From positions 186,001 through 250,000 of the forward strand of contig NZ_CP066362.1 of the NCBI RefSeq assembly GCF_030323865.1: DNA of 64,000 nt, read 5' to 3'. The DNA is from Pseudarthrobacter defluvii (GTDB lineage: Bacteria > Actinomycetota > Actinomycetes > Actinomycetales > Micrococcaceae). This document shows positions 43,862 through 52,965 of the stretch, piece after piece. The translations under genes were made by a program, and so were the position numbers. Each line of letters starts with the position of its first letter. Position 1 is the first letter of the stretch. The notes under the pieces were generated by a model. That model worked only from the letters and a program-made list of their open reading frames with translations, did no database searches and was not told the origin of the DNA.

Positions 43862-44553
43862 ACACCGCCACTTTCACCGAAACCCCCGCGGACACCAAAC
43901 CTGCCCCAAAGGCCGCCGACACCGCGCTCGCCGCCGGCACCGTGATCCTGGACGAATTCGTCGAAGCCCGCGGACCGTGGTCGGCAGTGGTGGCGGCAGG
44001 CGACGTGCTGACCATCGTGGACCTTGAAGGCAACCAAGCCGTCGATTGCCTGCTGTACTCCGCGGCCGACACCACCGTCCGCTACTCCGCCCCCGCTACG
44101 ATCGCAGCGCAGCAGGCCATCGTCCTCACCACAGGATCGGTCCTCCGGGCCGACACCGGCGCACCCCTCATGACCGTGGTGGCAGACGAGGTAGGCGTGC
44201 ACGACACCATCGGGGGCGCCTGCTCGCAGGAGTCCAACACGCTCCGCTACGGCCAACACACCCGGGAGCAGCACGCCTGCGTGGAGAACTTCCTGATCGA
44301 GGGCTCGCGCTGGGGCCTGGGCAAGCGGGACCTGGTGTCCAACATCAACTGGTTCATGAACGTGCCGGTGGACCCGGACGGCGCCTTGGGCATCGTGGAC
44401 GGACTCTCCGCCCCCGGCAAGCGCGTGGCCCTCCGTGCCGAGGTGGACACCCTTGTGCTCGTCTCCAACTGCCCGCAGATCAACAACCCCTGCAACGGGT
44501 TCAACCCCACGCCTGTCCGCATGATCGTCACAAGGCCGGAGGCTGCACGATGA
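43858..44553 (+). CDS. DUF1989 urea carboxylase-associated protein, second paralogue
   Basis: 231 residues. DUF1989 core: VLTIVDLEGNQAVDCLLYSA near 45-65, then HDTIGGACSQESNTLRYGQHTREQHACVENFL with clustered His and Cys that could bind metal, and the end NCPQINNPCNGFNPTPVR, a family hallmark. It overlaps both neighbours by ATGA. With the preceding paralogue it forms the likely carboxyguanidine deiminase acting between the carboxylase and allophanate hydrolase. Confidence 0.87.
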   Translation: MNTATFTETPADTKPAPKAADTALAAGTVILDEFVEARGPWSAVVAAGDVLTIVDLEGNQAVDCLLYSAADTTVRYSAPATIAAQQAIVLTTGSVLRADTGAPLMTVVADEVGVHDTIGGACSQESNTLRYGQHTREQHACVENFLIEGSRWGLGKRDLVSNINWFMNVPVDPDGALGIVDGLSAPGKRVALRAEVDTLVLVSNCPQINNPCNGFNPTPVRMIVTRPEAAR

Positions 44554-47500
44554 GTACCTTTGACACCCTGCTGATCGCCAACCGCGGCGAGATCGCCTGC
44601 CGCATCATCGACTCCGCCAGGAAACTGGGCTTGCGCACCATTGCCGTCTTCTCGGAGGCGGACCGCGGCGCCAGGCACGTCCGGCTCGCCGACGAGGCCG
44701 TGCTCCTGGGACCCGCGCCCGCCAAAGAGTCCTACCTCCGCGTCGACGCGATCCTGGAAGCTGCCAAGGCCACCGGCGCGGGCGCCATCCACCCCGGTTA
44801 CGGGTTCCTGTCAGAGGACGCGGACTTCGCCGAGGCCGTGCAAGCAGCCGGACATGTCTTCGTGGGCCCCACGCCTGACCAGCTGCGCATCTTCGGTACC
44901 AAGCACACAGCGCGCGACGCCGCCCGTGCGGCCGGGGTGCCGATGATCGCGGGGTCCGGGCTGCTGGAGGACGTGGACGCCGCGGTCACGGCCGGCAAGG
45001 AAATCGGCTTCCCGCTGATGCTCAAGGCCACCGGCGGTGGAGGTGGCATCGGCATGACCGTCTGCCGTTCCGAGGCGGAGCTGGCCGAAAGCTTTCCCCG
45101 CGTGGCCCGGCTGGCTCGTGCCAGCTTCGGCACCGCGGGCGTGTTCGCCGAACGGTACGTGGAAAACGCCCGCCACGTTGAAGTTCAGGTCTTCGGCGAC
45201 GGCGAGGGCCGGGTGGTGAGCCTCGGCGACCGGGACTGCTCGCTCCAGCGCCGCCACCAGAAGGTCCTCGAGGAAGCACCTGCCCCGGACCTCCCCGATG
45301 ATCTGCGGGCGGAACTGCACCGCACATCCCGTGCCCTGTGCGCCTCCCTTAACTACCGCTCCGCCGGCACCGTCGAATTCGTCTACGACCCCGCCCGCAG
45401 GGAAGCCTCCTTCCTGGAAGTCAACGCCCGCCTCCAGGTGGAACACCCTGTCACCGAAGCCGTCACCGGCGTCGACCTGGTGGAATGGATGCTTCGCCTG
45501 GCTCAGGGCGGCCCGGACGCCAAGGCCTTCCTCGCCGACGTCCCGGACGCACTGCCCGTGACCGGCCACGCCGTCGAAGCCCGCGTCTACGCCGAGGACC
45601 CGGCCCGCGGGTTCCAGCCCAGCGCGGGCACCGTCACAAACGCGGCCTACCCGGGAAAGGACCAAGCGAGGGTGGACGCCTGGGTGGAAACCGGGACCGA
45701 GGTGGCCACCAACTACGACCCCCTCCTGGGCAAGATCATCACCTCCGGCGCAAGCCGCTCAGCCGCCTTCGACGGGCTCGCGGCAGCCCTGGAAAACACC
45801 CGCATCGACGGCATCGAAACCAACCTCGGTATGCTCCGGGCCGTCAGTGGAATGGACGTGGTCCGCAGCGTCCTGCACTCCACCAGCACCCTGGACAACG
45901 TGGGGGATCCGGAACCGCGCATCACCGTGAACCGCCCCGGCCTGCAGACCAGCGTCCAGGACTGGCCCGGGCGCACCGGGCTGTGGCAGATCGGCGTTCC
46001 GCCGAGCGGCCCCATGGACGATCTTTCCTTCCGTCTGGGCAACACGGCCCTGGGCAACCCGGAAGGCGCCCCCGGCCTGGAATTCACCATGACCGGCCCC
46101 AGCCTGACCTTCACCCACGCCACCACCGTATGCGTCACCGGCGCGGAAGTAACGGTGACCGTCGAGGGTGCGGAGGTGCCCGCGTGGGCCCCCGTCACGG
46201 TCCCCGCGGGAGGAACGCTCGACGTCGGCACGGCCGGCGGGAAGGGCCTGCGCGGTTACATCCTGTTCCAGGGCGGACTGGATATCCCGGAATACCTTGG
46301 CAGCGCCTCCACCTTCACCCTGGGCCAGTTCGGCGGCCACGCCGGGCGGGTCCTGCGGGCAGGCGACGTCCTTCGCACGGTAAAGGGCCCGGCGGGTCAC
46401 GCCACGGGAACTGCGGTGCCGCTGGACAGCCGCCCCGCCCTGACGTCCACCTGGGAGCTGGCAGTTGCCGAAGGCCCGCACGGCGCCCCGGAGTTCTTCC
46501 GCCGCGAAGACATCGACGAACTGTACGCCGCGGAGTACGAGGTGCACTTCAACTCCGCCCGCACCGGCGTCCGGCTCATCGGACCCAAGCCCCGCTGGGC
46601 CCGGACCGACGGCGGCGAGGCAGGCCTGCACCCATCCAACATCCACGACACCGCCTACTCCGTGGGCGCCCTGGACTTCACCGGTGACACCCCCATCCTG
46701 CTCGGCCCGGATGGACCCAGCCTGGGCGGCTTCGTCTGCCCGGTCACCGTGGTGACAGCCGAGCGCTGGAAGCTGGGGCAGCTGCGCCCGGGGGACAAGG
46801 TCCGGTTCGTGCCCATCAAAGCCAGCCAGGCGCCGTCGGCCAAGGACCTGGGACCCGGCCGGCAGCTGGTGCTTCCGGGCAACGCCGGGTGGCCGTCAAC
46901 CCCATCGCTCGGCGTTCCGGCCCGTTCGTTCCAGGGAGATGGCGACGACGGCGTGCTGGGCCGGGTGCCGGAAGGCTCCGGCCGGCCGGCGGTCACCTAC
47001 CGCCGCTCCGGCGATGACAACCTGCTGGTCGAATACGGCGAGATGGTGCTGGACCTTGGCCTGCGCGCCCGGGTCCACGCCCTGCACCAGCACATCGAGG
47101 CATTGCGTGTTCCCGGCGTCGTGGACCTGACCCCGGGGATCCGGTCGCTGCAGATCAAGGTGGACCCGTCCGTCCTGTCCACCACCCGCCTGCTGGACCT
47201 GGTCCAGGAGGTCGAGGCCGCGTTGCCCGCCAGCTCAGAACTGGTGGTTCCCAGCCGCACCGTCCGGCTGCCGCTGTCCTGGGACGATCCCGCCACCCGC
47301 GAGGCCATCGAACGGTACATGGCGGGTGTCCGCGACGACGCCCCCTGGTGCCCGTGGAACATCGAGTTCATCCGGCGCATCAATGGCCTGGACTCCGTTA
47401 GCGAGGTCTTCGACACCGTCTTCAACGCCGAATACCTGGTCCTGGGCCTCGGCGACGTCTACCTCGGCGCCCCCGTGGCCACGCCGCTGGACCCCCGGCA

Positions 47501-48263
47501 CCGCCTGGTCACCACGAAATACAACCCGGCGCGCACGTGGACGCCGGAGAATGCCGTGGGCATCGGCGGGGCGTACATGTGCATCTACGGCATGGAAGGC
47601 CCCGGCGGTTACCAGTTCGTGGGCCGCACCACCCAGGTGTGGTCCCGCTACGCCGACTCCGCACCGTTCGACCCGGGATCGCCCTGGCTGCTGCGCTTCT
47701 TCGACAGGATCTCCTGGTATCCGGTCAGCCCGGAGGAACTCCTGGACCTGCGCGCGGACATGGCCGCCGGCAGGGGACGGGGCGTTCAGATCGAGGACGG
47801 CACCTTCTCCCTGGCCGAGCACGAGGCATTCCTGGCGGAGAACCGCGAGTCAATCGAGGTGTTCCGGGAAAAGCAGGGCGCAGCCTTCGCCGTGGAACGG
47901 CAGGCCTGGGCCGACGCCGGCGAGTTCGACCGCGCGGAGGCGCTCGCCGCCGTCGTTGCCCCTGATGCAGGCGAAGTGGAGGCTCCGGAGGGCGGTTCGC
48001 TGGTCTCGGCACCGTTCGCCGCCAGCGTCTGGAAGGTGGACGTGGCGGAAGGCGACCGCGTGGCCAAGGGCCAGCCGCTAATCTCGCTGGAGGCGATGAA
48101 GATGGAAACCGTCCTGGAAGCGCCCTGCGACGGCGTGGTGCTCCGCGTCCTGCCGGCCGCCGGTTCGCAGGTGGTGGCTGGCGAAGCGGTGGTGGTCCTG
48201 GCCGGCATGGACCCTGCAACTGCGGAGCTGGAAGCACTCGAACTGGAAGAGGCAACGGTATGA
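44550..48263 (+). CDS. uca: urea carboxylase family protein, probably guanidine carboxylase
   Basis: 1237 residues. Biotin carboxylase domain at 1-450 (LIANRGEIACRII, then GYGFLSEDADFAEA, then LKATGGGGGIGM and LEVNARLQVEHPVTEAVTGVDLV). An AHS2/KipA-type region follows (RPGLQTSVQDWPGR to GLHPSNIHDTAYSVG). Then comes the KipI-like carboxyltransferase part (LGLGDVYLGAPVATPLDPRHRLVTTKYNPARTW in segments, with GGYQFVGRT). The C-terminal biotinyl domain has EAMKMET with the biotin-accepting Lys1184. It carboxylates urea or guanidine with ATP and bicarbonate. The two DUF1989 neighbours favour guanidine. ATGA overlaps on both sides. Confidence 0.92.
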   Translation: MSTFDTLLIANRGEIACRIIDSARKLGLRTIAVFSEADRGARHVRLADEAVLLGPAPAKESYLRVDAILEAAKATGAGAIHPGYGFLSEDADFAEAVQAAGHVFVGPTPDQLRIFGTKHTARDAARAAGVPMIAGSGLLEDVDAAVTAGKEIGFPLMLKATGGGGGIGMTVCRSEAELAESFPRVARLARASFGTAGVFAERYVENARHVEVQVFGDGEGRVVSLGDRDCSLQRRHQKVLEEAPAPDLPDDLRAELHRTSRALCASLNYRSAGTVEFVYDPARREASFLEVNARLQVEHPVTEAVTGVDLVEWMLRLAQGGPDAKAFLADVPDALPVTGHAVEARVYAEDPARGFQPSAGTVTNAAYPGKDQARVDAWVETGTEVATNYDPLLGKIITSGASRSAAFDGLAAALENTRIDGIETNLGMLRAVSGMDVVRSVLHSTSTLDNVGDPEPRITVNRPGLQTSVQDWPGRTGLWQIGVPPSGPMDDLSFRLGNTALGNPEGAPGLEFTMTGPSLTFTHATTVCVTGAEVTVTVEGAEVPAWAPVTVPAGGTLDVGTAGGKGLRGYILFQGGLDIPEYLGSASTFTLGQFGGHAGRVLRAGDVLRTVKGPAGHATGTAVPLDSRPALTSTWELAVAEGPHGAPEFFRREDIDELYAAEYEVHFNSARTGVRLIGPKPRWARTDGGEAGLHPSNIHDTAYSVGALDFTGDTPILLGPDGPSLGGFVCPVTVVTAERWKLGQLRPGDKVRFVPIKASQAPSAKDLGPGRQLVLPGNAGWPSTPSLGVPARSFQGDGDDGVLGRVPEGSGRPAVTYRRSGDDNLLVEYGEMVLDLGLRARVHALHQHIEALRVPGVVDLTPGIRSLQIKVDPSVLSTTRLLDLVQEVEAALPASSELVVPSRTVRLPLSWDDPATREAIERYMAGVRDDAPWCPWNIEFIRRINGLDSVSEVFDTVFNAEYLVLGLGDVYLGAPVATPLDPRHRLVTTKYNPARTWTPENAVGIGGAYMCIYGMEGPGGYQFVGRTTQVWSRYADSAPFDPGSPWLLRFFDRISWYPVSPEELLDLRADMAAGRGRGVQIEDGTFSLAEHEAFLAENRESIEVFREKQGAAFAVERQAWADAGEFDRAEALAAVVAPDAGEVEAPEGGSLVSAPFAASVWKVDVAEGDRVAKGQPLISLEAMKMETVLEAPCDGVVLRVLPAAGSQVVAGEAVVVLAGMDPATAELEALELEEATV

Positions 48264-50134
48264 GCAACACCGTCACCGGCAGTGCCACCCGCCGCGTCAG
48301 GGCAGCGCTCGCAGCCATCGACGCCGTGGACCGGCCGGAAATCTGGGTCACCCTCCGCGGCCGGGAGGACCTCCTGGCCGAGGCCGCCAAAATCGATACC
48401 GCCGTGTCAGGCGGCGCGGGCCTCCCCTTGGCCGGACTCCTGCTCGCCGTCAAGAACAACGTTGACGTGGCAGGCATCCCCACCACCGCCGCCTGCCCCG
48501 GCTTCGCCTATACACCGGACGAGGACGCCGAAGCCGTGGCCCGGCTGCGCGCCGCCGGGGCCCTGGTCCTGGGCGCCACCAACCTGGACCAGTTCGCCAC
48601 CGGACTGGTGGGAACGCGGAGTCCCTACGGTGCGGTCCGCGACTCCCGCCGCCCGGACCACATTTCCGGCGGCTCCAGCTCCGGCTCCGCTGTTGCGGTG
48701 GCGCTGGGACTGGCGGACATCGCGATCGGGACGGACACTGCCGGTTCGGGACGGGTCCCGGCCGGCCTGCAGGGCATCGTCGGGATCAAGGCCACCCTCA
48801 ACGTGGTCTCCACGGCCGGGGTGGTGCCGGCCTGCCGGTCCTGGGACGCGGTCACCATCTTTGCCCGGCATCTTGCTGCCGCCGAACTCGCCATGGGCGT
48901 CATGGCCGGCAACTCCCGGGCCTGGCCAGCGGACATCCGGCTCGCTGCGCCGTCCCGGCCGCGAGTGGCATATCCCGCGTCACTGCCTGCCCTGACACCG
49001 GAGTGGGCGGCGGAGTTCGACCGGCAGGTTGACCGGCTGCAGGCGTCCGGGGTGGACGCCGAACCGATCGAATTCGACGACTTCCTCAAGGCCGCCCGCC
49101 TGCTGTACGACGGCGGGCTGGTGGCAGAGCGCTACGCCGCCGTGGGCAGCTTCGTGAATGCTGCGACAGTTGAAACGGCCGACGGCGCCGCGGACAGTGC
49201 GGGCATCGATCCCACGGTGCAGGGCATCATCAGCGCGGCCGGCACAGTGCCCGCGCACCGCTATGTCGCCGATACCGCCCGGCTGGAGGAGCTGAAGACC
49301 AGGGCCATGGACCGGCTGGAAGGCTTCGACGCACTGCTGGTTCCCACGGCGCCCTTCCACCCCACGCTGGCCGAAGTTGCTGCGGACCCCGTGGGCGTGA
49401 ACTCGCTGATGGGCACCTACACCAACTTCTGCAACCTGTTCGATCTGTGCGCCGTGGCCGTCCCCGCCGGGGAAGTGGACGGCGCCCAGTTCGGACTTAC
49501 GGTGGTGGGCCGGACCTTCGACGACGCCGTGGCTGCGGATATCGCACACCGCATCGAAACCACGCCGCCGGCGCCGGAACTCTTCGCCGCCGGAGCTGCC
49601 GTTGCCGGCGACATAGGCGGACCCATTCCGGAAGCCGGCCAGCCGTCGTCGTCCGTTCCCTGGCCGATGGCCGCGGGCGCGGTGGCCGTGCCGCTGGTTG
49701 TGGTCGGGGCGCACCGTAAAGGACAGCCGCTGGCGCCGCAGCTGGAGGAACTTGGGGCCTTCTGGGATGGTGCGGTCCGGACGGCAGCGCGCTACCGGAT
49801 GGTGGCGCTTGATACCGTGCCGGCCAAGCCCGGCGTTTACCGGTCCGACGATGGCGCGGAGCTGGCGGGGGAGCGGTGGCTGCTGTCACCGGCGGCTTTG
49901 GGGACGTTCCTGGCGGGGCTTCCCGAACCCATGCTGCTGGGCTCAGTGGTGCTCTCTGACGGGACCGCCGGCGTCGGGTTTGCCTGTGATGCCGTTGCCG
50001 CTGCGGGCGGGGAGGACATCACCGCGTGGGGCGACTGGCTGGCGGACCGGAGCGTGGAACCGAAGCCGCGCACAGTGTGGCGGAACCTCGGGGAAGCAGC
50101 GTTGGCGGGCTTCAGCCGCGGGGAACGGGGATAG
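48260..50134 (+). CDS. atzF: allophanate hydrolase
   Basis: 624 residues, full-length AtzF type. The amidase-signature domain has Lys65 in LLAVKNNVDVAG, GGSSSGS (137-143) and nucleophile Ser163 in DTAGSGRVPAG. The C-terminal domain after about 465 (GAVAVPLVVVGAHRKGQPLAPQLEELGA, then DGTAGVGFACD) is the AtzF C-terminal fold that releases CO2 from N-carboxycarbamate. It hydrolyses allophanate to ammonia and CO2 and is the last step of this operon. It overlaps the carboxylase by ATGA, and its 3' end overlaps the convergent hydrolase gene by 23 bp. Confidence 0.94.
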   Translation: MSNTVTGSATRRVRAALAAIDAVDRPEIWVTLRGREDLLAEAAKIDTAVSGGAGLPLAGLLLAVKNNVDVAGIPTTAACPGFAYTPDEDAEAVARLRAAGALVLGATNLDQFATGLVGTRSPYGAVRDSRRPDHISGGSSSGSAVAVALGLADIAIGTDTAGSGRVPAGLQGIVGIKATLNVVSTAGVVPACRSWDAVTIFARHLAAAELAMGVMAGNSRAWPADIRLAAPSRPRVAYPASLPALTPEWAAEFDRQVDRLQASGVDAEPIEFDDFLKAARLLYDGGLVAERYAAVGSFVNAATVETADGAADSAGIDPTVQGIISAAGTVPAHRYVADTARLEELKTRAMDRLEGFDALLVPTAPFHPTLAEVAADPVGVNSLMGTYTNFCNLFDLCAVAVPAGEVDGAQFGLTVVGRTFDDAVAADIAHRIETTPPAPELFAAGAAVAGDIGGPIPEAGQPSSSVPWPMAAGAVAVPLVVVGAHRKGQPLAPQLEELGAFWDGAVRTAARYRMVALDTVPAKPGVYRSDDGAELAGERWLLSPAALGTFLAGLPEPMLLGSVVLSDGTAGVGFACDAVAAAGGEDITAWGDWLADRSVEPKPRTVWRNLGEAALAGFSRGERG

Positions 50135-51041
50135 CGCCGGCCTGGTCCGGGCGGGAATCATCGTCGGGGTTGGCCCCGTCCGGACGTTCGTCCTTGAAGT
50201 AAGCGGCGATGGCCTCCACCAGTTCCTTGACCGCTGCCGGGACGGAACCATGGAAGCACTTGGGGGAGAGCTGGTAGGTGCTGCCCGGGACGGCTGCGTG
50301 GAGCCGCTCGGCAGTCACCCGGTAATAGCTGGGGCTCTTCCCGCCGGCCATGAAGTGGGTGCCCGGCGGGAGCACGCTAAAGTCCCGGGCGTGGTCTTTT
50401 TCGTCGTAGGCCGCGCGCAGCTCACCCACGCCGCTGGGCATCACCTGCCGGAAAATGGTGTTCACCTTGGTCCGGGACAAAACCGCCATCAGGCCGGCCA
50501 GGACGGGTTCCGGAATCCTCGCCATGGCCGAGCCCGGGCTTGTGGCCTTCTTCATGTGGGCCAGGGCATGGCCCACCTTGCCGTTGTTGACGGCGTCCTC
50601 GAACCCGTCCAGCCACTTGGTATCGATGCTGCCGTCGATGTTGACTGCGGCGTCGTACACCGCCAGCTTGTCCGGGACGAACGGTGTCCCCGTGAACTCC
50701 TGCACCGCGTTCAGCGCAACCGATCCGCCCAGGCTGTGGCCCAGGATGTTCCGGGCATCGGTGGCGGTGAGGACAGTCCGGACATCCTCGATCTCAGTGG
50801 CCATGCTGTAGTCAGGCGGCTGTTCGGACGAGTTTCCCCTGCCCCGGCGGTCATACACATCCACCGCCCAGCCGTCGCCCAGGCCCTTCGCCAGCGCAAT
50901 AGAGAACGGGCGGTAGATCAGGGCCGTGAGGAACGCGCCCCCGATCAGCAGTACCCGCTTTTCGCCCGGCGCATCCTCGGCGCCGTAGCTGTACAAAGCC
51001 AGCCTGCCGCCGTCGTGCGTTGGAAGGACCTGTTCTTTCAC
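50112..51041 (-). CDS. alpha/beta hydrolase (paralogue 2)
   Basis: 309 residues. Nucleophile elbow GHSLG (101-105); VYDRRGRGNSSEQPPDYS upstream; near the C-terminus FHGSVPAAVKELVEAI supplies the probable catalytic His. It is a paralogue of the hydrolase at 39634-40470 and the two bracket the TetR-carboxylase operon. No signal peptide; substrate unknown. The long stop-to-stop overlap with atzF is convergent. The start MKEQVLPTHDGG lies 68 bp from the divergent lysS start. Confidence 0.85.
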   Translation of the reverse strand: MKEQVLPTHDGGRLALYSYGAEDAPGEKRVLLIGGAFLTALIYRPFSIALAKGLGDGWAVDVYDRRGRGNSSEQPPDYSMATEIEDVRTVLTATDARNILGHSLGGSVALNAVQEFTGTPFVPDKLAVYDAAVNIDGSIDTKWLDGFEDAVNNGKVGHALAHMKKATSPGSAMARIPEPVLAGLMAVLSRTKVNTIFRQVMPSGVGELRAAYDEKDHARDFSVLPPGTHFMAGGKSPSYYRVTAERLHAAVPGSTYQLSPKCFHGSVPAAVKELVEAIAAYFKDERPDGANPDDDSRPDQAGAIPVPRG

Positions 51042-51109
51042 CCATCCATCCTAGGCAGCAAGCCTGCGCGGCAGCTGGGAACCCGGGTAGCCAATGCCCG
51101 GTAAACTTG

Positions 51110-52648
51110 ATGATTGTGACTTCCCAAAACACCCCCGCGCCCAAGAATGCCCCAGAGCCCGTCGACGCCAGCGAGCAGATGCGGATCCGCATGGAAAAGC
51201 GCGCCAAACTCCTTGAGCGCGGCACGGAGGCATACCCCGTGGGAGTGGAACGCACGCACTCGCTTGCCGAGATCCGGGAAAAGTACGCCCACCTTGAGGC
51301 GGACGACACCACCGGCGACATCGTCGGCGTCACCGGCCGCGTGGTCTTTGTCCGCAACACCGGCAAGCTCTGCTTCGCCACCCTGCAGGAAGGCGGCACC
51401 GACGGCAAGGGGACGCGCCTCCAGGCGATGCTGAGCCTGGCCAACATCGGCGAGGAAGCGCTCGCCGACTGGAAGGCCCTGGTTGACCTGGGCGACCACG
51501 TGTTCATCAAGGGCGAGGTCATCTCGTCCCGCCGCGGCGAGTTGTCCATCATGGCCGACTCCTGGTCCATGGCTTCCAAGGCCCTGCGTCCGCTGCCGGT
51601 GCTGCACGCGGACCTGAATGAGGAAACCCGCGTCCGCCAGCGCTACGTTGACCTGATGGTCCGCGACGAGGCCCGTGAGATGGTCTACACTCGTGCCGCG
51701 ATCACCCGCTCCATCCGCGAAACGCTGTTCCGGCACCGCTACGTGGAGGTGGAAACGCCCATCCTGCAGCTGGTCCACGGCGGCGCCCTGGCACGGCCGT
51801 TCGAGACCCACATGAACGCCTTCGACCAGAAGATGACCCTGCGCATCGCCACCGAGCTGTACCTCAAGCGTGCAGTGGTGGGCGGCATCGACCGCGTTTA
51901 CGACATGGGCCGCGTGTTCCGCAACGAGGGTGTTGACTCCACCCACAGCCCGGAATTCACCACGCTCGAGTGCTACGAGGCCTGGGCCGACCAGTTCGTC
52001 ATGGCGCAGCGGATCAAGGAGATCATCCTTGACGCCGCCGACGCCGTGGGTGCCGGGCGGGTCCTTCAGACCGAGGCGGGCGAGATCAACCTCGACGGCG
52101 ACTGGGTCTGGCTGCCCGTCTACCCTGGGCTTTCCGACGCCGTTGGGCAGGAGATCACCCCGGACACCCCGGTTGAGGTGCTTCGGGAGCTTGCCGCCAA
52201 GCACGACGTCAAGGTGGATCCCAAGTGGGACGCCGAGAAGCTGGTGGTGGAGCTCTTCGGCGAAATCGTCGAGCCCACCCTGCTGAACCCCACCTTTGTC
52301 TATGACTACCCGCCCTCCGCGCAGCCGCTGGCCCGGCCGCACCGCGAGGACGGCCGGTTGATCGAGGCCTGGGACCTGATCATCGGCGGCATGGAGCGCG
52401 GCACGGCTTTCTCCGAGCTGATCGACCCCGTCATCCAGCGCGAGCGGCTTACCGAACAGTCCATGCACGCGGCCGCCGGCGACGTCGAAGCCATGCAGCT
52501 TGACGAGGACTTCCTGCGCGCCCTCGAATACGGTGCTCCGCCCATGGGCGGCATTGGCCTGGGCATCGACCGGCTGGTGATGCTCTTCACCGGTGCCGGT
52601 ATCCGCGAAACCATCCTGTTCCCCCTGCTGAAGCCCGAAGGGCACTGA
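51110..52648 (+). CDS. lysS: lysyl-tRNA synthetase (class II)
   Basis: 512 residues from ATG (MIVTSQNTPAP). A GTG two codons later (51116) is equally likely, and a -10-like TAAACT eight bases before it would make a leaderless message. The OB-fold anticodon domain (GVTGRVVFVRNTGKLCFATLQ) is followed by the class II core: VETPILQLVHGGALARPF, motif 2 FRNEGVDSTHSPEFTTLE, and motif 3 GIGLGIDRLVMLFT. Start of the lysS-lsr2-clpC block, as in other actinobacteria, but separated from panC by about 17 kb. Confidence 0.96.
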   Translation: MIVTSQNTPAPKNAPEPVDASEQMRIRMEKRAKLLERGTEAYPVGVERTHSLAEIREKYAHLEADDTTGDIVGVTGRVVFVRNTGKLCFATLQEGGTDGKGTRLQAMLSLANIGEEALADWKALVDLGDHVFIKGEVISSRRGELSIMADSWSMASKALRPLPVLHADLNEETRVRQRYVDLMVRDEAREMVYTRAAITRSIRETLFRHRYVEVETPILQLVHGGALARPFETHMNAFDQKMTLRIATELYLKRAVVGGIDRVYDMGRVFRNEGVDSTHSPEFTTLECYEAWADQFVMAQRIKEIILDAADAVGAGRVLQTEAGEINLDGDWVWLPVYPGLSDAVGQEITPDTPVEVLRELAAKHDVKVDPKWDAEKLVVELFGEIVEPTLLNPTFVYDYPPSAQPLARPHREDGRLIEAWDLIIGGMERGTAFSELIDPVIQRERLTEQSMHAAAGDVEAMQLDEDFLRALEYGAPPMGGIGLGIDRLVMLFTGAGIRETILFPLLKPEGH

Positions 52649-52650
52649 TC

Positions 52651-52827
52651 ATGGAATATGTAGCTGTACTCCTTCCCTCCCTGGTGGTGGGCCTGCTGTT
52701 CTGGTTCGCCATGAAAGCCATTTTTAACGCCGACAAGGCCGAGCGGCAGGCGGAGGCCCGCGCCCAGGCCGAGGCGGATTCCCTCCCGGCGCAACCCACG
52801 GACGGCCCGGGTTTCGAACCCAAATAG
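52651..52827 (+). CDS. 58-residue single-helix membrane protein between lysS and lsr2
   Basis: Short ORF starting 2 bp after the lysS stop. The first 25 residues (MEYVAVLLPSLVVGLLFWFAMKAIF) form one membrane helix. A charged helix rich in Ala, Glu and Arg (KAERQAEARAQAEAD) and a Pro-rich end complete it. Tight spacing to lysS implies co-translation, with GAAGGGC as the probable ribosome site within the lysS end. No homologue with known function is recognised. Confidence 0.7.
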   Translation: MEYVAVLLPSLVVGLLFWFAMKAIFNADKAERQAEARAQAEADSLPAQPTDGPGFEPK

Positions 52828-52876
52828 ATAAAACCCCCTACTTTCGGGAATTATCCCCAAGGAACCATTAGGCGCT

Positions 52877-52906
52877 TTGACGCGTTGCCAAGATAAGAGT
52901 CATACT
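52877..52906 (+). promoter_or_regulatory. candidate housekeeping promoter of lsr2
   Basis: TTGACG (52877-52882) and CATACT (52901-52906) are spaced by 18 bp. They are followed by an AT-rich leader of about 55 bases to the lsr2 ATG, and by AGAGGAAG as ribosome site. The stretch is noticeably AT-richer than the surroundings. Confidence 0.5.
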
Positions 52907-52965
52907 TTTTTTGGGAAACATCCTGCTTTTCTGAAAACCGACTTTCCAGCAAGAGGAAGACCTTA

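Noticed and set aside
52805..52825. GGGTTTCGAACCC resembling a tRNA T-loop
   Set aside because: It lies inside the coding end of the 58-residue protein, and no acceptor or anticodon stem can be built around it.
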